From: Seohaeicola_A nanhaiensis
Lineage (GTDB): Bacteria; Pseudomonadota; Alphaproteobacteria; Rhodobacterales; Rhodobacteraceae
Direction: 5' to 3'
Assembly: GCF_042654245.1 (NCBI RefSeq)
Contig: NZ_JBHSGI010000024.1
Location: 310,001 to 374,000 of the forward strand
Length of the DNA stretch: 64,000 nucleotides
Position 1 is the stretch's first letter, and each line of letters starts with the position of its first letter. The notes under the pieces were generated by a model. The model was not told the origin of the DNA and ran no database searches. It was given only the letters and a program-made list of their open reading frames with translations. A program made the translations under genes and the position numbers. Positions 24,869 through 33,723 of the stretch are shown one piece after another.

Positions 24869-24914
24869 ACTGAGACACGCCTGAACAAGGCTGGCCGGAG
24901 CAAGGGGAACCACG

Positions 24915-25793
24915 ATGCCACTTGATACAGCTGATGACCGCAGGATGTCGCGACGCGCGATGAAAGCGGAACTCCTTGACGCCGACACCGAACTTGCTCT
25001 GGCCTACGCTTGGCGAGACCAGCGCGACGAGGCGGCGCTGCACCGCCTGATCACGGCCTATATGCGCCTCGCGATCTCGATGGCCGCCAAGTTCCGCCGC
25101 TACGGCGCACCAATGAACGATTTGATCCAGGAGGCGGGGCTGGGTCTGATGAAGGCGGCTGACAAATTCGATCCCGATCGCGGCGTGCGCTTCTCAACCT
25201 ACGCAGTCTGGTGGATCAAGGCGTCGATCCAGGATTTCGTGATGCGGAACTGGTCGATGGTGCGAACGGGATCCACCTCGGCACAAAAGTCCCTGTTCTT
25301 CAACATGCGCCGCGTCCAGGCTCGGCTGGAACGCGAGGCCGAGGCACAGGGCGAGACGCTCGATCAACATCAGCTGCGCCAGCTTATCGCGACCGAAATC
25401 GGCGTGCCACTGGCGGATGTCGAACTGATGGCGGGCCGCTTGGCAGGTTCCGATTTCTCGCTGAACGCCGTGCAGTCGGCCGATGAGGACGGGCGCGAAT
25501 GGATAGACGTTCTCGAGGACGACGCCACTCAGGCGGCTGAACTGGTCGAAGATCGTCACGATACTGCGCATCTGCGCGCATGGCTTCTGGCCGCGTTGGG
25601 CGAACTTACCGCGCGCGAACGGCTGATTCTGCGCGAACGCAAGCTGCGCGACGAGCCCCGAACCCTTGAAAGTCTCGGCGACGAGCTTGGCCTCTCGAAG
25701 GAACGCGTACGTCAGCTCGAGGTCGCGGCCTTCGCAAAGATGCGGAAGACGCTTGCATCCCGCAACGAAGAGGTATTCGAGTTCCTCGCATGA
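24915..25793 (+). CDS. rpoH: RNA polymerase sigma-32 factor, RpoH-II-like
   Basis: 292 residues. Region 2 is clear (YMRLAISMAAKFRRYGAPMNDLIQEAGLGLMKA, FSTYAVWWIKASIQDFVMRNWSMVR), and the RpoH box appears as QKSLFFNMRR, which separates it from RpoD. Region 4.2 holds LGDELGLSKERVRQLEVAAFAKMR. The N-terminus lacks the classic long leader of RpoH-I, which suggests RpoH-II, the photo-oxidative stress sigma factor of Rhodobacteraceae. GGGGAACC precedes the ATG, and its TGA overlaps the ATG of the ChaN-like gene. Confidence 0.93.
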   Translation: MPLDTADDRRMSRRAMKAELLDADTELALAYAWRDQRDEAALHRLITAYMRLAISMAAKFRRYGAPMNDLIQEAGLGLMKAADKFDPDRGVRFSTYAVWWIKASIQDFVMRNWSMVRTGSTSAQKSLFFNMRRVQARLEREAEAQGETLDQHQLRQLIATEIGVPLADVELMAGRLAGSDFSLNAVQSADEDGREWIDVLEDDATQAAELVEDRHDTAHLRAWLLAALGELTARERLILRERKLRDEPRTLESLGDELGLSKERVRQLEVAAFAKMRKTLASRNEEVFEFLA

Positions 25794-26578
25794 GAGGACT
25801 TGTTTTTGCGTTCACGCTGCTCTCCGCGCAGGCGGCGACAGCGTCTTCCGATTATGCGCAGCTTGCCGGGGCCGATATCGTCATCCTGGGCGAAATCCAC
25901 GACAATCCCGGCCATCACCAGCGTCAGGCCGAGGCCGTCGCGGCGCTTCAGCCCTCCGCACTGGTTTTCGAGATGCTCACGGCAGAACAGGCGTCCGAAA
26001 TCCGCGATGACCTTCGTGACGATGCCGACCATGTGGCCGAGGCCTGGTCCAAAGCAGGTTGGCCTGACTTCGCCATGTACAGCCCCATCTTGTCAGCGGC
26101 GCCCGCGGCGCAGATCCTCGGCGCCGCCCTGCCGCGCGATGCGGCCCGCGCCGCGCTGTCAACCGGCATTGTCGCCAGCTTCGGCCCAGAGGCCGAGGCC
26201 TACGGCCTGACCATACCGTTACCGGACTCCATCCAGACCGCTCGCCTCGCCGAACAGGCCGAGGCGCATTGCAATGCACTTCCCCCCGAACTCCTGCCCG
26301 GCATGGTCGATCTGCAGCGCCTGCGCGACGCGATGCTGACCCGCGCGGCGCTTGCGGCTCTGGACACATGGGGCGCACCGGTAATTGTCATCACCGGCAA
26401 CGGCCACGCCCGTCGCGACGGCGGCATCCCCGAGGTGCTGACCCGGCTGCGCCCGGAGGTGTCTGTTCTGACGGTCGGTCAGGCCGAAGGCGATCGGATC
26501 GACGGCATTTACGATCTTGTCTGGCCCGGCCCGCTTGTGAAACGAAGCGACCCCTGCGCGGCACTGCGCGGCGGCTGA
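25790..26578 (+). CDS. ChaN/DUF399 family periplasmic protein (heme-binding type)
   Basis: 262 residues with a signal peptide (1-19, ending ATAS) and no lipobox Cys, unlike the Campylobacter ChaN lipoprotein. The family core is present: ADIVILGEIHDNPGHHQRQAEAV near the start, LVFEMLTAEQA, and near the end VIVITGNGHARRDGGIPEVL. ChaN-like proteins bind heme and have been linked to iron uptake. The 4-nt overlap with rpoH suggests it is co-expressed under stress, which would fit heme or iron handling during oxidative damage (inference). Confidence 0.85.
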   Translation: MRGLVFAFTLLSAQAATASSDYAQLAGADIVILGEIHDNPGHHQRQAEAVAALQPSALVFEMLTAEQASEIRDDLRDDADHVAEAWSKAGWPDFAMYSPILSAAPAAQILGAALPRDAARAALSTGIVASFGPEAEAYGLTIPLPDSIQTARLAEQAEAHCNALPPELLPGMVDLQRLRDAMLTRAALAALDTWGAPVIVITGNGHARRDGGIPEVLTRLRPEVSVLTVGQAEGDRIDGIYDLVWPGPLVKRSDPCAALRGG

Positions 26579-26668
26579 GCTTTTCCACAAGGATCGTAAG
26601 AATACCGGTGTCGCCTGCCTGCACGAGGCTCTATGCTCGTGTCGGTCCGACCCAACGGGGCATCGCAC

Positions 26669-27865
26669 ATGCTCGCTGACAAGCGTATCCTTCTGATCAT
26701 CGGCGGCGGCATCGCCGCCTACAAGTCGCTCGACCTGATCCGCCGCCTGCAAGAGAGGGGCGCCACCGTCGTTCCCGTGCTGACCCGCGCGGGCGAGGAA
26801 TTTGTCACGCCGCTGTCAGTGTCGGCGCTGGCTGGACAGGCGGTGCATCGCGATCTCTTCGACCTGACCGCCGAGGCCGAGATGGGCCATATTCAGCTCT
26901 CCCGCGCCGCCGATCTGGTGGTGGTCGCCCCGGCGACGGCCGATCTGATGGCCAAGATGGCCAACGGTCTGGCCAATGACCTCGCCTCGACCCTGCTCAT
27001 GGCGACTGACAAGCGCGTGCTGATCGCCCCCGCGATGAACGTCCGCATGTGGGACCATCCCGCGACGCAGCGCAACCTGGCTCAGCTCAAGGCCGATGGA
27101 GTTGTCGTGATCGGGCCGAACGAGGGATCGATGGCCTGTGGCGAGTTCGGCCCCGGCCGCATGGCGGAACCGCTGGAGATCGTCTCCGCCGTTTCCGCCG
27201 CACTCTCCGGCGGTCCCCTTGCCGGCAGGCGTATCCTCGTGACTTCGGGCCCGACGCATGAACCCATTGATCCTGTGCGTTATATCGCAAATCGCTCCTC
27301 GGGCGCGCAGGGCACCGCCATTGCCCGCGCGCTGGCCGCGTTGGGGGCCGACGTGATCTTCATCACGGGTCCGGCCTCTGTGCCGCCGCCACAGGACGTC
27401 CGGGTTGTGAGGGTCGAAACCGCGCATCAGATGGCGCAGGCGGTCGAGGCCGCGCTGCCGGTCGATGCCGGTATCTTCGCCGCCGCCGTTGCCGACTGGC
27501 GCGTCGCCAGCACCTCGGACCGCAAGCTGAAGAAGACCCGAGACGGGATGCCGAACCTCACCTTCGCCGAGAACCCGGACATTCTCGCCACCGTATCGAA
27601 GCTGGGCGAACGCCGCCCCCGTCTGGTTGTCGGCTTCGCCGCCGAGACCGACGATGTCGTCGCCCACGCCACGGCCAAGCGCACCCGCAAGGGCTGTGAC
27701 TGGATCGTTGCCAACGATGTGAGCCCCGCAACCGGCATCATGGGCGGCACCGAGAACGCGGTGGTGCTGATCACCGATCTGGGCGCCGAGGAATGGCCGC
27801 GCATGGCCAAGGACGAGGTCGCCCGCGCGCTGGCCGGACGGATCGCCGAGGCACTGGCGAAGTAA
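26669..27865 (+). CDS. coaBC: Bifunctional phosphopantothenoylcysteine decarboxylase / phosphopantothenate-cysteine ligase
   Basis: 398 residues from ATG 26669 (MLADKRILLIIGGGIAAYK); an in-frame ATG at 26633 would add 12 residues not typical of the family. CoaC half: FMN-binding GGGIAAYKSLDLIR and APAMNVRMWDHPATQRN with the conserved PAMN motif. CoaB half: LVTSGPTHEPIDPVRYIANRSSG and, near the end, VANDVS and the lysine-rich KLKK stretch. It makes 4'-phosphopantetheine for CoA. Followed by dut, a linkage widespread in bacteria. Confidence 0.95.
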   Translation: MLADKRILLIIGGGIAAYKSLDLIRRLQERGATVVPVLTRAGEEFVTPLSVSALAGQAVHRDLFDLTAEAEMGHIQLSRAADLVVVAPATADLMAKMANGLANDLASTLLMATDKRVLIAPAMNVRMWDHPATQRNLAQLKADGVVVIGPNEGSMACGEFGPGRMAEPLEIVSAVSAALSGGPLAGRRILVTSGPTHEPIDPVRYIANRSSGAQGTAIARALAALGADVIFITGPASVPPPQDVRVVRVETAHQMAQAVEAALPVDAGIFAAAVADWRVASTSDRKLKKTRDGMPNLTFAENPDILATVSKLGERRPRLVVGFAAETDDVVAHATAKRTRKGCDWIVANDVSPATGIMGGTENAVVLITDLGAEEWPRMAKDEVARALAGRIAEALAK

Positions 27866-27896
27866 TGCGTATTTGGAAAGAGAAGAAGGGGCAGGG

Positions 27897-28352
27897 GTGG
27901 TTCTGATCCGGATCAAGCGGGACGAAGGCGCAGACATCGATGTCGCGCTGCCCTCCTACGAAACCGCCGGCGCGGCCGGTGCGGATATCCGCGCGAACCT
28001 GCCCGACCGGGGCGAGATTTTGCTGGCCCCGGGCGCGCGCGCGCTGATTCCGACCGGCCTGCGCCTTGAAATACCCGAAGGCTACGAGGTGCAGATCCGT
28101 CCGCGCTCGGGCCTCGCCCTCAAACACGGCATCACCTTGCCCAACAGTCCCGGCACCATTGACAGCGACTATCGCGGCCCGCTCGGCGTGATCCTGATGA
28201 ATGCCGGCACCGAACCCTTCACCGTTTTGCATGGAGAACGCATCGCGCAGATCGTCGTCGCCCCGGTGGTGCGCGCAGTCTTCGAGACGGTCAACACCAT
28301 AGCCGATACAGCACGCGGAACCGGCGGCTTCGGCTCTACCGGACGCAGCTGA
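27897..28352 (+). CDS. dut: dUTP diphosphatase
   Basis: 151 residues from GTG 27897, preceded by AAGGGG; a TTG at 27873 would add eight residues. Trimeric dUTPase motifs are in order: AGAAGADIRANL (I), PRSGLALKHGI (II), GTIDSDYRGPLGVILMN (III), GERIAQIVVAPV (IV) and RGTGGFGSTG (V, mobile C-terminal arm). It removes dUTP and supplies dUMP. Its TGA shares one base with the ATG of the following moeB-type gene. Confidence 0.95.
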   Translation: MVLIRIKRDEGADIDVALPSYETAGAAGADIRANLPDRGEILLAPGARALIPTGLRLEIPEGYEVQIRPRSGLALKHGITLPNSPGTIDSDYRGPLGVILMNAGTEPFTVLHGERIAQIVVAPVVRAVFETVNTIADTARGTGGFGSTGRS

Positions 28353-29446
28353 TGCTGGCGGTCCTGGCCTTTGGAGCGGCCCTCTGGATGCTCGGCGCCT
28401 TGCTCCGGGTGCGGCGCGGCGTGCGGGAGGCAGTGCTTGCGCTGCTCTATGCCGGGATATTGGCCGCACAGCTCGCGCTGCCTGTCGGTCAACCTCTGCG
28501 CGTGGCCACCGGCGGCAGTCCCGGCCCTTGGCTGATCGTGGGCGCCCTCGCGGCTCTGGGTCTGGGCTATGGCAGCGTCGTCGCCGGATTGCGCCGACGG
28601 GCGCAAAAGGCGGAGGTGAAGGTGGAGAAGACAGGCACATTTTCCGAAACGGAACTCGAACGCTACGCCCGCCATATCGTGCTGCGCGAAATCGGCGGGC
28701 CGGGTCAGAAGAAGTTGAAACAGGCCAGCGTTCTGGTGATCGGCGCCGGCGGCCTTGGCGCGCCCGTCCTGCAATATCTCGCCGCCTGCGGTGTTGGCAC
28801 CGTAGGCGTCATCGACGACGACGTGGTCGATAACGCCAACCTGCAACGCCAGGTCATCCACCGCGACGCCGATATCGGCAAGCCCAAGGTCTTCTCGGCC
28901 GAAGCCGCGATGCTGGCGCAGAATCCCCATGTGGTCGTCCGCCCTTATCAACGTCGCCTTGATGAAACGATCGCCGCGGACCTCTTCGCCGACTATGACG
29001 TGATCCTGGACGGCACCGACAACTTTGATACCCGTTATCTCTCGAACCGGACAGCCGTCGCCACCGGCAAGCCGCTGATATCGGGCGCGCTCTCGCAATG
29101 GGAAGGGCAGGTCAGTGTCTTCGACCCGGCCCGCGGCGGCCCATGTTATCAATGCATCTTCCCCGAAGCTCCGGCGCCCGGCCTTGCCCCCAGCTGTTCC
29201 GAGGCCGGCGTTGCCGGCCCGCTGCCCGGCGCAATCGGCGCAATGATGGCCATGGAGGCCGTCAAGCTGATCACCGGCGCGGGTGCGGTGCTGCGGGGCG
29301 AGATGCTGATCTACGACGGCCTTTACGGCGAAACCCGAAAGATCGCACTGCACCGGCGCGACAGCTGTCCGATCTGCGGCACGACACCCGCCCGAGCGCG
29401 CACAGTCGCGGCACCGGGGCTGGACCCTGCGCCGCCGCACGCCTAG
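28352..29446 (+). CDS. moeB: MoeB/ThiF-family sulfur-carrier adenylyltransferase with N-terminal membrane segment
   Basis: 364 residues. Residues 1-85 are two hydrophobic segments absent from classical MoeB, so the enzyme should sit on the membrane. The catalytic part has YARHIVLREIGGPGQKKL, the nucleotide loop VIGAGGLGAPV, DDDVVDNANLQRQVIH, DGTDNFDTRYLSN, and the two zinc CxxC pairs CYQC and CPIC. MoeB adenylates the C-terminal glycine of MoaD (molybdopterin) and related proteins adenylate ThiS. Which carrier is served cannot be told here. The short C-terminal tail lacks a rhodanese domain. Confidence 0.88.
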   Translation: MLAVLAFGAALWMLGALLRVRRGVREAVLALLYAGILAAQLALPVGQPLRVATGGSPGPWLIVGALAALGLGYGSVVAGLRRRAQKAEVKVEKTGTFSETELERYARHIVLREIGGPGQKKLKQASVLVIGAGGLGAPVLQYLAACGVGTVGVIDDDVVDNANLQRQVIHRDADIGKPKVFSAEAAMLAQNPHVVVRPYQRRLDETIAADLFADYDVILDGTDNFDTRYLSNRTAVATGKPLISGALSQWEGQVSVFDPARGGPCYQCIFPEAPAPGLAPSCSEAGVAGPLPGAIGAMMAMEAVKLITGAGAVLRGEMLIYDGLYGETRKIALHRRDSCPICGTTPARARTVAAPGLDPAPPHA

Positions 29447-29469
29447 CTTGACGGCCAAAGGAGACCTGC

Positions 29470-31482
29470 ATGACCAACCCGTTGCTCGCCGATTGGAAAA
29501 CCCCTTTCGAACTGGCGCCCTTCGACAAGATCACCGACGAAGATTTCGCCCCCGCTCTCGACATCGCGCTCGAAGAGCACAGCGCCGAGATCGCCGCCAT
29601 CGCCGATAACCCCGCACCTCCGACTTTCGCCAATACGGTCGAGGCACTCGAGGCGGCCGGCGCGGCGCTGGATCAGGTTCTGGGCGTCTTCTACACCGTC
29701 TCGGGCGCGGACAGTAATCCCAGGCGGGAAGAGCTGCAGCGCGCCTTCTCGCCCAGGCTCGCCGCCCATTACGCCGAGATTTCCGCCAACAAGGCGCTGT
29801 TTCACCGCCTCGCAACCCTGTGGGAACAGCGCGATACCCTTGGCCTCGGCGCCGAACAGGCCAGGGTGCTCATGCTGCATCACCGAGCCTTCGTGCGCTC
29901 GGGCGCGGCGCTGCAGGGCGAAGAAGAGGCCCGGATGAAGGCGATCAAGGGCCGGCTTGCAACACTTGGCACCGAATTCACCCAGAACCTGCTGGCCGAC
30001 GAGCGCGACTGGTTCATGGACCTCTCCGACGCCGACCTGGAAGGTCTGCCCGATTTCGTGGTCGACGCCGCCCGCGCTGCCGGTGCCGAGAAGGGCGCGA
30101 AGGGTCCGGTTGTGACGCTCTCCCGCTCGCTGATCGTGCCCTTCCTGCAGTTCTCGCCCCGCCGCGACCTGCGCGAAAGGGCCTTCCGTGCCTGGGTCGC
30201 GCGTGGCGCCAATGGCGGCAAGACGGACAACCGCGCCATCGCGGCCGAAATCCTGAAACTGCGCGAGGAACGGGCAACCCTGCTCGGCTACCCCAACTTC
30301 GCCACCTACAAGCTCGAACCCGAGATGGCCGGTACCCCGGACCGGGTCCGGGATCTGCTGATGGCGGTCTGGGGCCCGGCCCGCGCGAGGGCCGAGGCCG
30401 ATGGCGCCCGGCTCGAAGAGATGTTGCACGAAGACGGCATCAACGGCGCTCTGGAGCCTTGGGACTGGCGCTACTACGCCGAGAAACGCCGCCACGCCGA
30501 ACACGATCTGGATGAGGCGGCGCTGAAACCCTACCTCCAGCTCGACCGTATGATCGAGGCCGCCTTTGCCTGCGCCCACCGTCTGTTCAATCTCGACTTC
30601 CGCCCGCTCGACGTGCCGCTCTATCACCCCGATTGCCGCGCCTGGGAAGTGACGCGCGACGGCAAGCATGTCGCCGTCTTCATTGGCGACTATTTTGCGC
30701 GCGGCTCGAAACGCTCGGGCGCCTGGTGCTCGGCGATGCGCGCCCAGGCGAAGTTCCCCGAGGAGCAGGCGCCGGTCGTCATCAACGTCTGCAACTTCGC
30801 CAAGGGTTCACCGGCGCTCCTCTCCTACGACGACGCCCGCACGCTGTTCCACGAATTCGGCCACGCCCTGCATCAGATGCTGTCGGACGTGACCTATGAG
30901 AGCATCTCCGGTACCTCGGTCGCGCGCGACTTCGTGGAACTGCCCAGCCAGCTCTACGAACACTGGCTGGAAGTGCCCGAGGTGCTCAAGGAATTCGCCA
31001 CCCACGCAAAGACCGGCGAACCCATGCCGCAAGATATGCTCGACAAGGTGCTGGAAGCCGCGAATTTCGATCAGGGCTTCCAGACGGTCGAATATGTCGC
31101 CTCGGCCCTCGTCGATCTTGCCTTCCACGATGGCCCTGCGCCGGTCGACCCGATGGCCACGCAGGCAGACGTGCTCGCCGACCTCGGTATGCCGCACGCC
31201 ATCACCATGCGCCACGCCACGCCGCAATTCGCCCATGTCTTCTCGGGCGACGGCTATTCCTCGGGCTATTACAGCTACATGTGGTCCGAAGTGATGGATG
31301 CCGATGCCTTTGCCGCCTTCGAGGAAGCAGGCAGCGCCTTCGACCCCGAACGCGCCCGCGCGCTGGAACAGAACATCCTTTCCACCGGCGGCTCGCGCGA
31401 CCCGGCCGAACTCTACGTCGCCTTCCGCGGCCGCCTGCCGGGGGTGGACGCCTTGCTCAAGGGTCGCGGGCTCGCGGCCTGA
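29470..31482 (+). CDS. dcp: M3-family peptidyl-dipeptidase / oligopeptidase (Dcp-like)
   Basis: 670 residues without a signal peptide, so cytoplasmic. The zinc motif FHEFGHALHQM (HExxH, near residue 460) and the downstream glutamate context EYVASALVDLAFH fit M3 metallopeptidases. N-terminal ADWKTPFELAPFDKITDEDFAPALDIAL is typical of Dcp/PrlC. It cleaves short peptides. AAGGAGACCTGC precedes the ATG. A strong terminator follows 20 bp after the stop. Confidence 0.92.
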   Translation: MTNPLLADWKTPFELAPFDKITDEDFAPALDIALEEHSAEIAAIADNPAPPTFANTVEALEAAGAALDQVLGVFYTVSGADSNPRREELQRAFSPRLAAHYAEISANKALFHRLATLWEQRDTLGLGAEQARVLMLHHRAFVRSGAALQGEEEARMKAIKGRLATLGTEFTQNLLADERDWFMDLSDADLEGLPDFVVDAARAAGAEKGAKGPVVTLSRSLIVPFLQFSPRRDLRERAFRAWVARGANGGKTDNRAIAAEILKLREERATLLGYPNFATYKLEPEMAGTPDRVRDLLMAVWGPARARAEADGARLEEMLHEDGINGALEPWDWRYYAEKRRHAEHDLDEAALKPYLQLDRMIEAAFACAHRLFNLDFRPLDVPLYHPDCRAWEVTRDGKHVAVFIGDYFARGSKRSGAWCSAMRAQAKFPEEQAPVVINVCNFAKGSPALLSYDDARTLFHEFGHALHQMLSDVTYESISGTSVARDFVELPSQLYEHWLEVPEVLKEFATHAKTGEPMPQDMLDKVLEAANFDQGFQTVEYVASALVDLAFHDGPAPVDPMATQADVLADLGMPHAITMRHATPQFAHVFSGDGYSSGYYSYMWSEVMDADAFAAFEEAGSAFDPERARALEQNILSTGGSRDPAELYVAFRGRLPGVDALLKGRGLAA

Positions 31483-31501
31483 AACGCCTGCCGGAAAGAC
31501 C

Positions 31502-31537
31502 AGAAGAGGCGTGCGCTGCGCGCCTCTTCTTTTCTTG
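31502..31537 (+). terminator. Strong intrinsic terminator after dcp
   Basis: A perfect 10-bp stem (AGAAGAGGCG at 31502-31511 with CGCCTCTTCT at 31521-31530), a 9-nt loop and a T-rich tail. It separates dcp from the convergent ghrA gene. A second hairpin (GCGGGGC aga GCCCCGC, 31568-31584) follows. Confidence 0.85.
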
Positions 31538-31632
31538 AAAATGCTCCGGAGAGCCGCGCGAAACGCGGCGGGGCAGAGCCCCGCGCCGCCAGCCAAACGG
31601 CAGGGGACCTTTCGGGGTCAGCCCTAAGCTGC

Positions 31633-32568
31633 TCAGTATCCCGCGGCGCGGTCCACCAGATGCAGGAACGGTTCCCCCGCCTCGCCGCGCCGCACATTTT
31701 CGGCAATGACACGCGAGGCCGTCTTCGGCCGGGTTTCCGAGGCGATATGCGGCGTCACGGTCACCCGCGGGTGGTGCCAGAACCGGTGATCGGCCGGCAA
31801 AGGCTCGACCCGGAACACATCCAGCGTGGCATGGGCGATATCGCCCGAATCCAGCGCCGCCAGAAGGGCGTCGTCGTCGATCAGCGTGCCGCGCCCCGGG
31901 TTCACGATCACTGCCCCCTTCGGCATCAAGGCAAGGGCGTCCGCATCGATCAGGTTCTGCGTCGCCGCCGTATCCGGCAGCAGGAGCACCAGGATTTCCG
32001 CTGTCGACAGCGCCTGCCTCAGCCCGTCGGGCCCGTCCAGACAGATGACCCCTTCGACGGACTTCGGCGACCGGCTCCAGCCGCTCACCGCAAAGCCAAG
32101 CCGCGCCAGCGTCGTCGCGCAGGCTGCACCCAGCTCGCCCATACCCAGCACGCTCACCTGCCGGTCTTCGGCCAGCGGCGGAAAATCCTGCGGCCAGTCG
32201 CCCGGTGTCAGCCCGCGGATGTGCTTGTCCATGCCCAGATGATGGCGCAGCACATGGCCCGTGACCCATTCCACCATGCCCTGCCGCAACCCATGGTCGA
32301 CCATCCGCGCCAGCGGAACCTTCAGCGTCACATTGCCGGTCACACTCTCGACCCCGGCCCATAGGTTCAGCACGGCCTTCAACCGCGTGTAATGTGTGAA
32401 ATCCTGCACGGAACTGTTGGGCGCATAGACGATGTAATCGACCTCCTCGGGCGGGAAATCGGTGCGCAGGTCGGCCTCCACGCCGGCCTCGCGAAGCGCC
32501 TCGGTCAGCGGCGCCCGGTAGCTGTCCCAGCGCTGGGGCAGCGCCGCGAAAAGTACGTTTACAGTCAT
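31633..32568 (-). CDS. ghrA: Glyoxylate/hydroxypyruvate reductase A-type 2-hydroxyacid dehydrogenase
   Basis: 311 residues starting MTVNVLFAALPQRWDSYRAPL, the family N-terminus. The Rossmann motif SVLGMGELGAACATTLARLGF, the NAD-binding CLDGPDGL and VNPGRGTLIDDDALLAALDSG segment with the catalytic Arg, and HPRVTVTPHIASETRP with the catalytic His are present. It reduces glyoxylate or hydroxypyruvate with NAD(P)H. It lies 3 nt after rodA on the same strand, so it may ride on the shape operon transcript. Confidence 0.9.
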   Translation of the reverse strand: MTVNVLFAALPQRWDSYRAPLTEALREAGVEADLRTDFPPEEVDYIVYAPNSSVQDFTHYTRLKAVLNLWAGVESVTGNVTLKVPLARMVDHGLRQGMVEWVTGHVLRHHLGMDKHIRGLTPGDWPQDFPPLAEDRQVSVLGMGELGAACATTLARLGFAVSGWSRSPKSVEGVICLDGPDGLRQALSTAEILVLLLPDTAATQNLIDADALALMPKGAVIVNPGRGTLIDDDALLAALDSGDIAHATLDVFRVEPLPADHRFWHHPRVTVTPHIASETRPKTASRVIAENVRRGEAGEPFLHLVDRAAGY

Positions 32569-32571
32569 CTC

Positions 32572-33723
32572 TTACCTCGAACGCCCGCGCGGGCGGTGTA
32601 TATGCGAACTCTGCACCAGGCCAAAGGCTACCATCAGCACCAGCATGGCCGAGCCGCCATAGCTCACCATCGGCAGCGGCACGCCGACAACCGGGGCCAG
32701 CCCCATCACCATCGACATGTTCACGGCAAAGAACAGGAAGAACGTGATCGCCACCCCCTGTGTCACCAGCGACGAATAGCGGTCGCGCGTGGCCAGGGCC
32801 GTGGCGATGCAAAAGACGATGATCAACGCGTAAAGCGTCAGCAAGGACACGCCGCCGACAAAGCCGAACTCCTCTGCCAGCGTTGTAAAGATGAAGTCGG
32901 TGTGCTTCTCGGGCAGGAAGTTCAGCCGCGACTGGGTGCCCTGCATGAACCCGCGCCCGGCCCAGCCTCCCGATCCCAACGCGATCTTCGACTGCGTGAT
33001 GTGATAGCCTGCGCCCAACGGGTCCGACGCCGGATCGAGAAAGGTGTCGATCCGGCGGAACTGATAATCCTTGATCAGCTGCCAAGTCGTCCCGCGGCTT
33101 TCGAACACCGCCGCCACCAGCCCGACACCCGAGGCGATAACGGCGGCGAAATACGCCCAGTGCACCCCCGCAAGGAACATCAGCCCGCCGCCGGCGGTGA
33201 CCAGCAGGATCGCTGTGCCAAGGTCGGGCTGCTTCAGAACCAGGGCGGTCGGGATCAGGATGATCGCAACCGGCAGGAACACCCAGAAGGGCCGCGATGT
33301 GCGATAGGCGGGCAGCCAGTCGTAATAGGCTGCCAGCACCATGACGAGCGTTATTTTCATGAGTTCGGAAGGCTGCAGCCGCATGAAGCCGATGTCGATC
33401 CATCGCTGCGCGCCCTTGCCCTCGACCCCGATCAGCTCCACGGCCACCAGCAGCAGCACGGACAGCGCATAGGCCACCGCCGAGACGTTGCGCCAGAACC
33501 AGATCGGAACCATCGCCACGACCAGCATGGCGGCGAGTCCGAGAGCAAACCGCTTCATCTGGGGCTCGGCCCAGGGTGTCAGCGACCCCCCCGCGACGGA
33601 ATAAAGCTGCAGGAATCCGACACTCGCCACGCTGAGGATCAGCAGCGTCAGCCCCCAGTTGAGATAGAGGATCTTCGACAGGCCGCTGGGCGTCGATTTG
33701 ACGTTATACTCAAGATAACTCAT
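32572..33723 (-). CDS. rodA: RodA, SEDS-family peptidoglycan glycosyltransferase
   Basis: 383 residues with about ten TM helices. SEDS signatures include LYSVAGGSLTPWAEPQMKRF, QPSELMKITLVMVLAAYYDW, VLKQPDLGTAILLVTAGGGLMF, LPEKHTDFIFTTLAEEFGFVGG and GVPLPMVSYGGSAMLVLM. Together with PBP2 it polymerises glycan strands during side-wall growth. Its ATG (33723) overlaps the mrdA stop in an ATGA. Confidence 0.96.
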   Translation of the reverse strand: MSYLEYNVKSTPSGLSKILYLNWGLTLLILSVASVGFLQLYSVAGGSLTPWAEPQMKRFALGLAAMLVVAMVPIWFWRNVSAVAYALSVLLLVAVELIGVEGKGAQRWIDIGFMRLQPSELMKITLVMVLAAYYDWLPAYRTSRPFWVFLPVAIILIPTALVLKQPDLGTAILLVTAGGGLMFLAGVHWAYFAAVIASGVGLVAAVFESRGTTWQLIKDYQFRRIDTFLDPASDPLGAGYHITQSKIALGSGGWAGRGFMQGTQSRLNFLPEKHTDFIFTTLAEEFGFVGGVSLLTLYALIIVFCIATALATRDRYSSLVTQGVAITFFLFFAVNMSMVMGLAPVVGVPLPMVSYGGSAMLVLMVAFGLVQSSHIHRPRGRSR

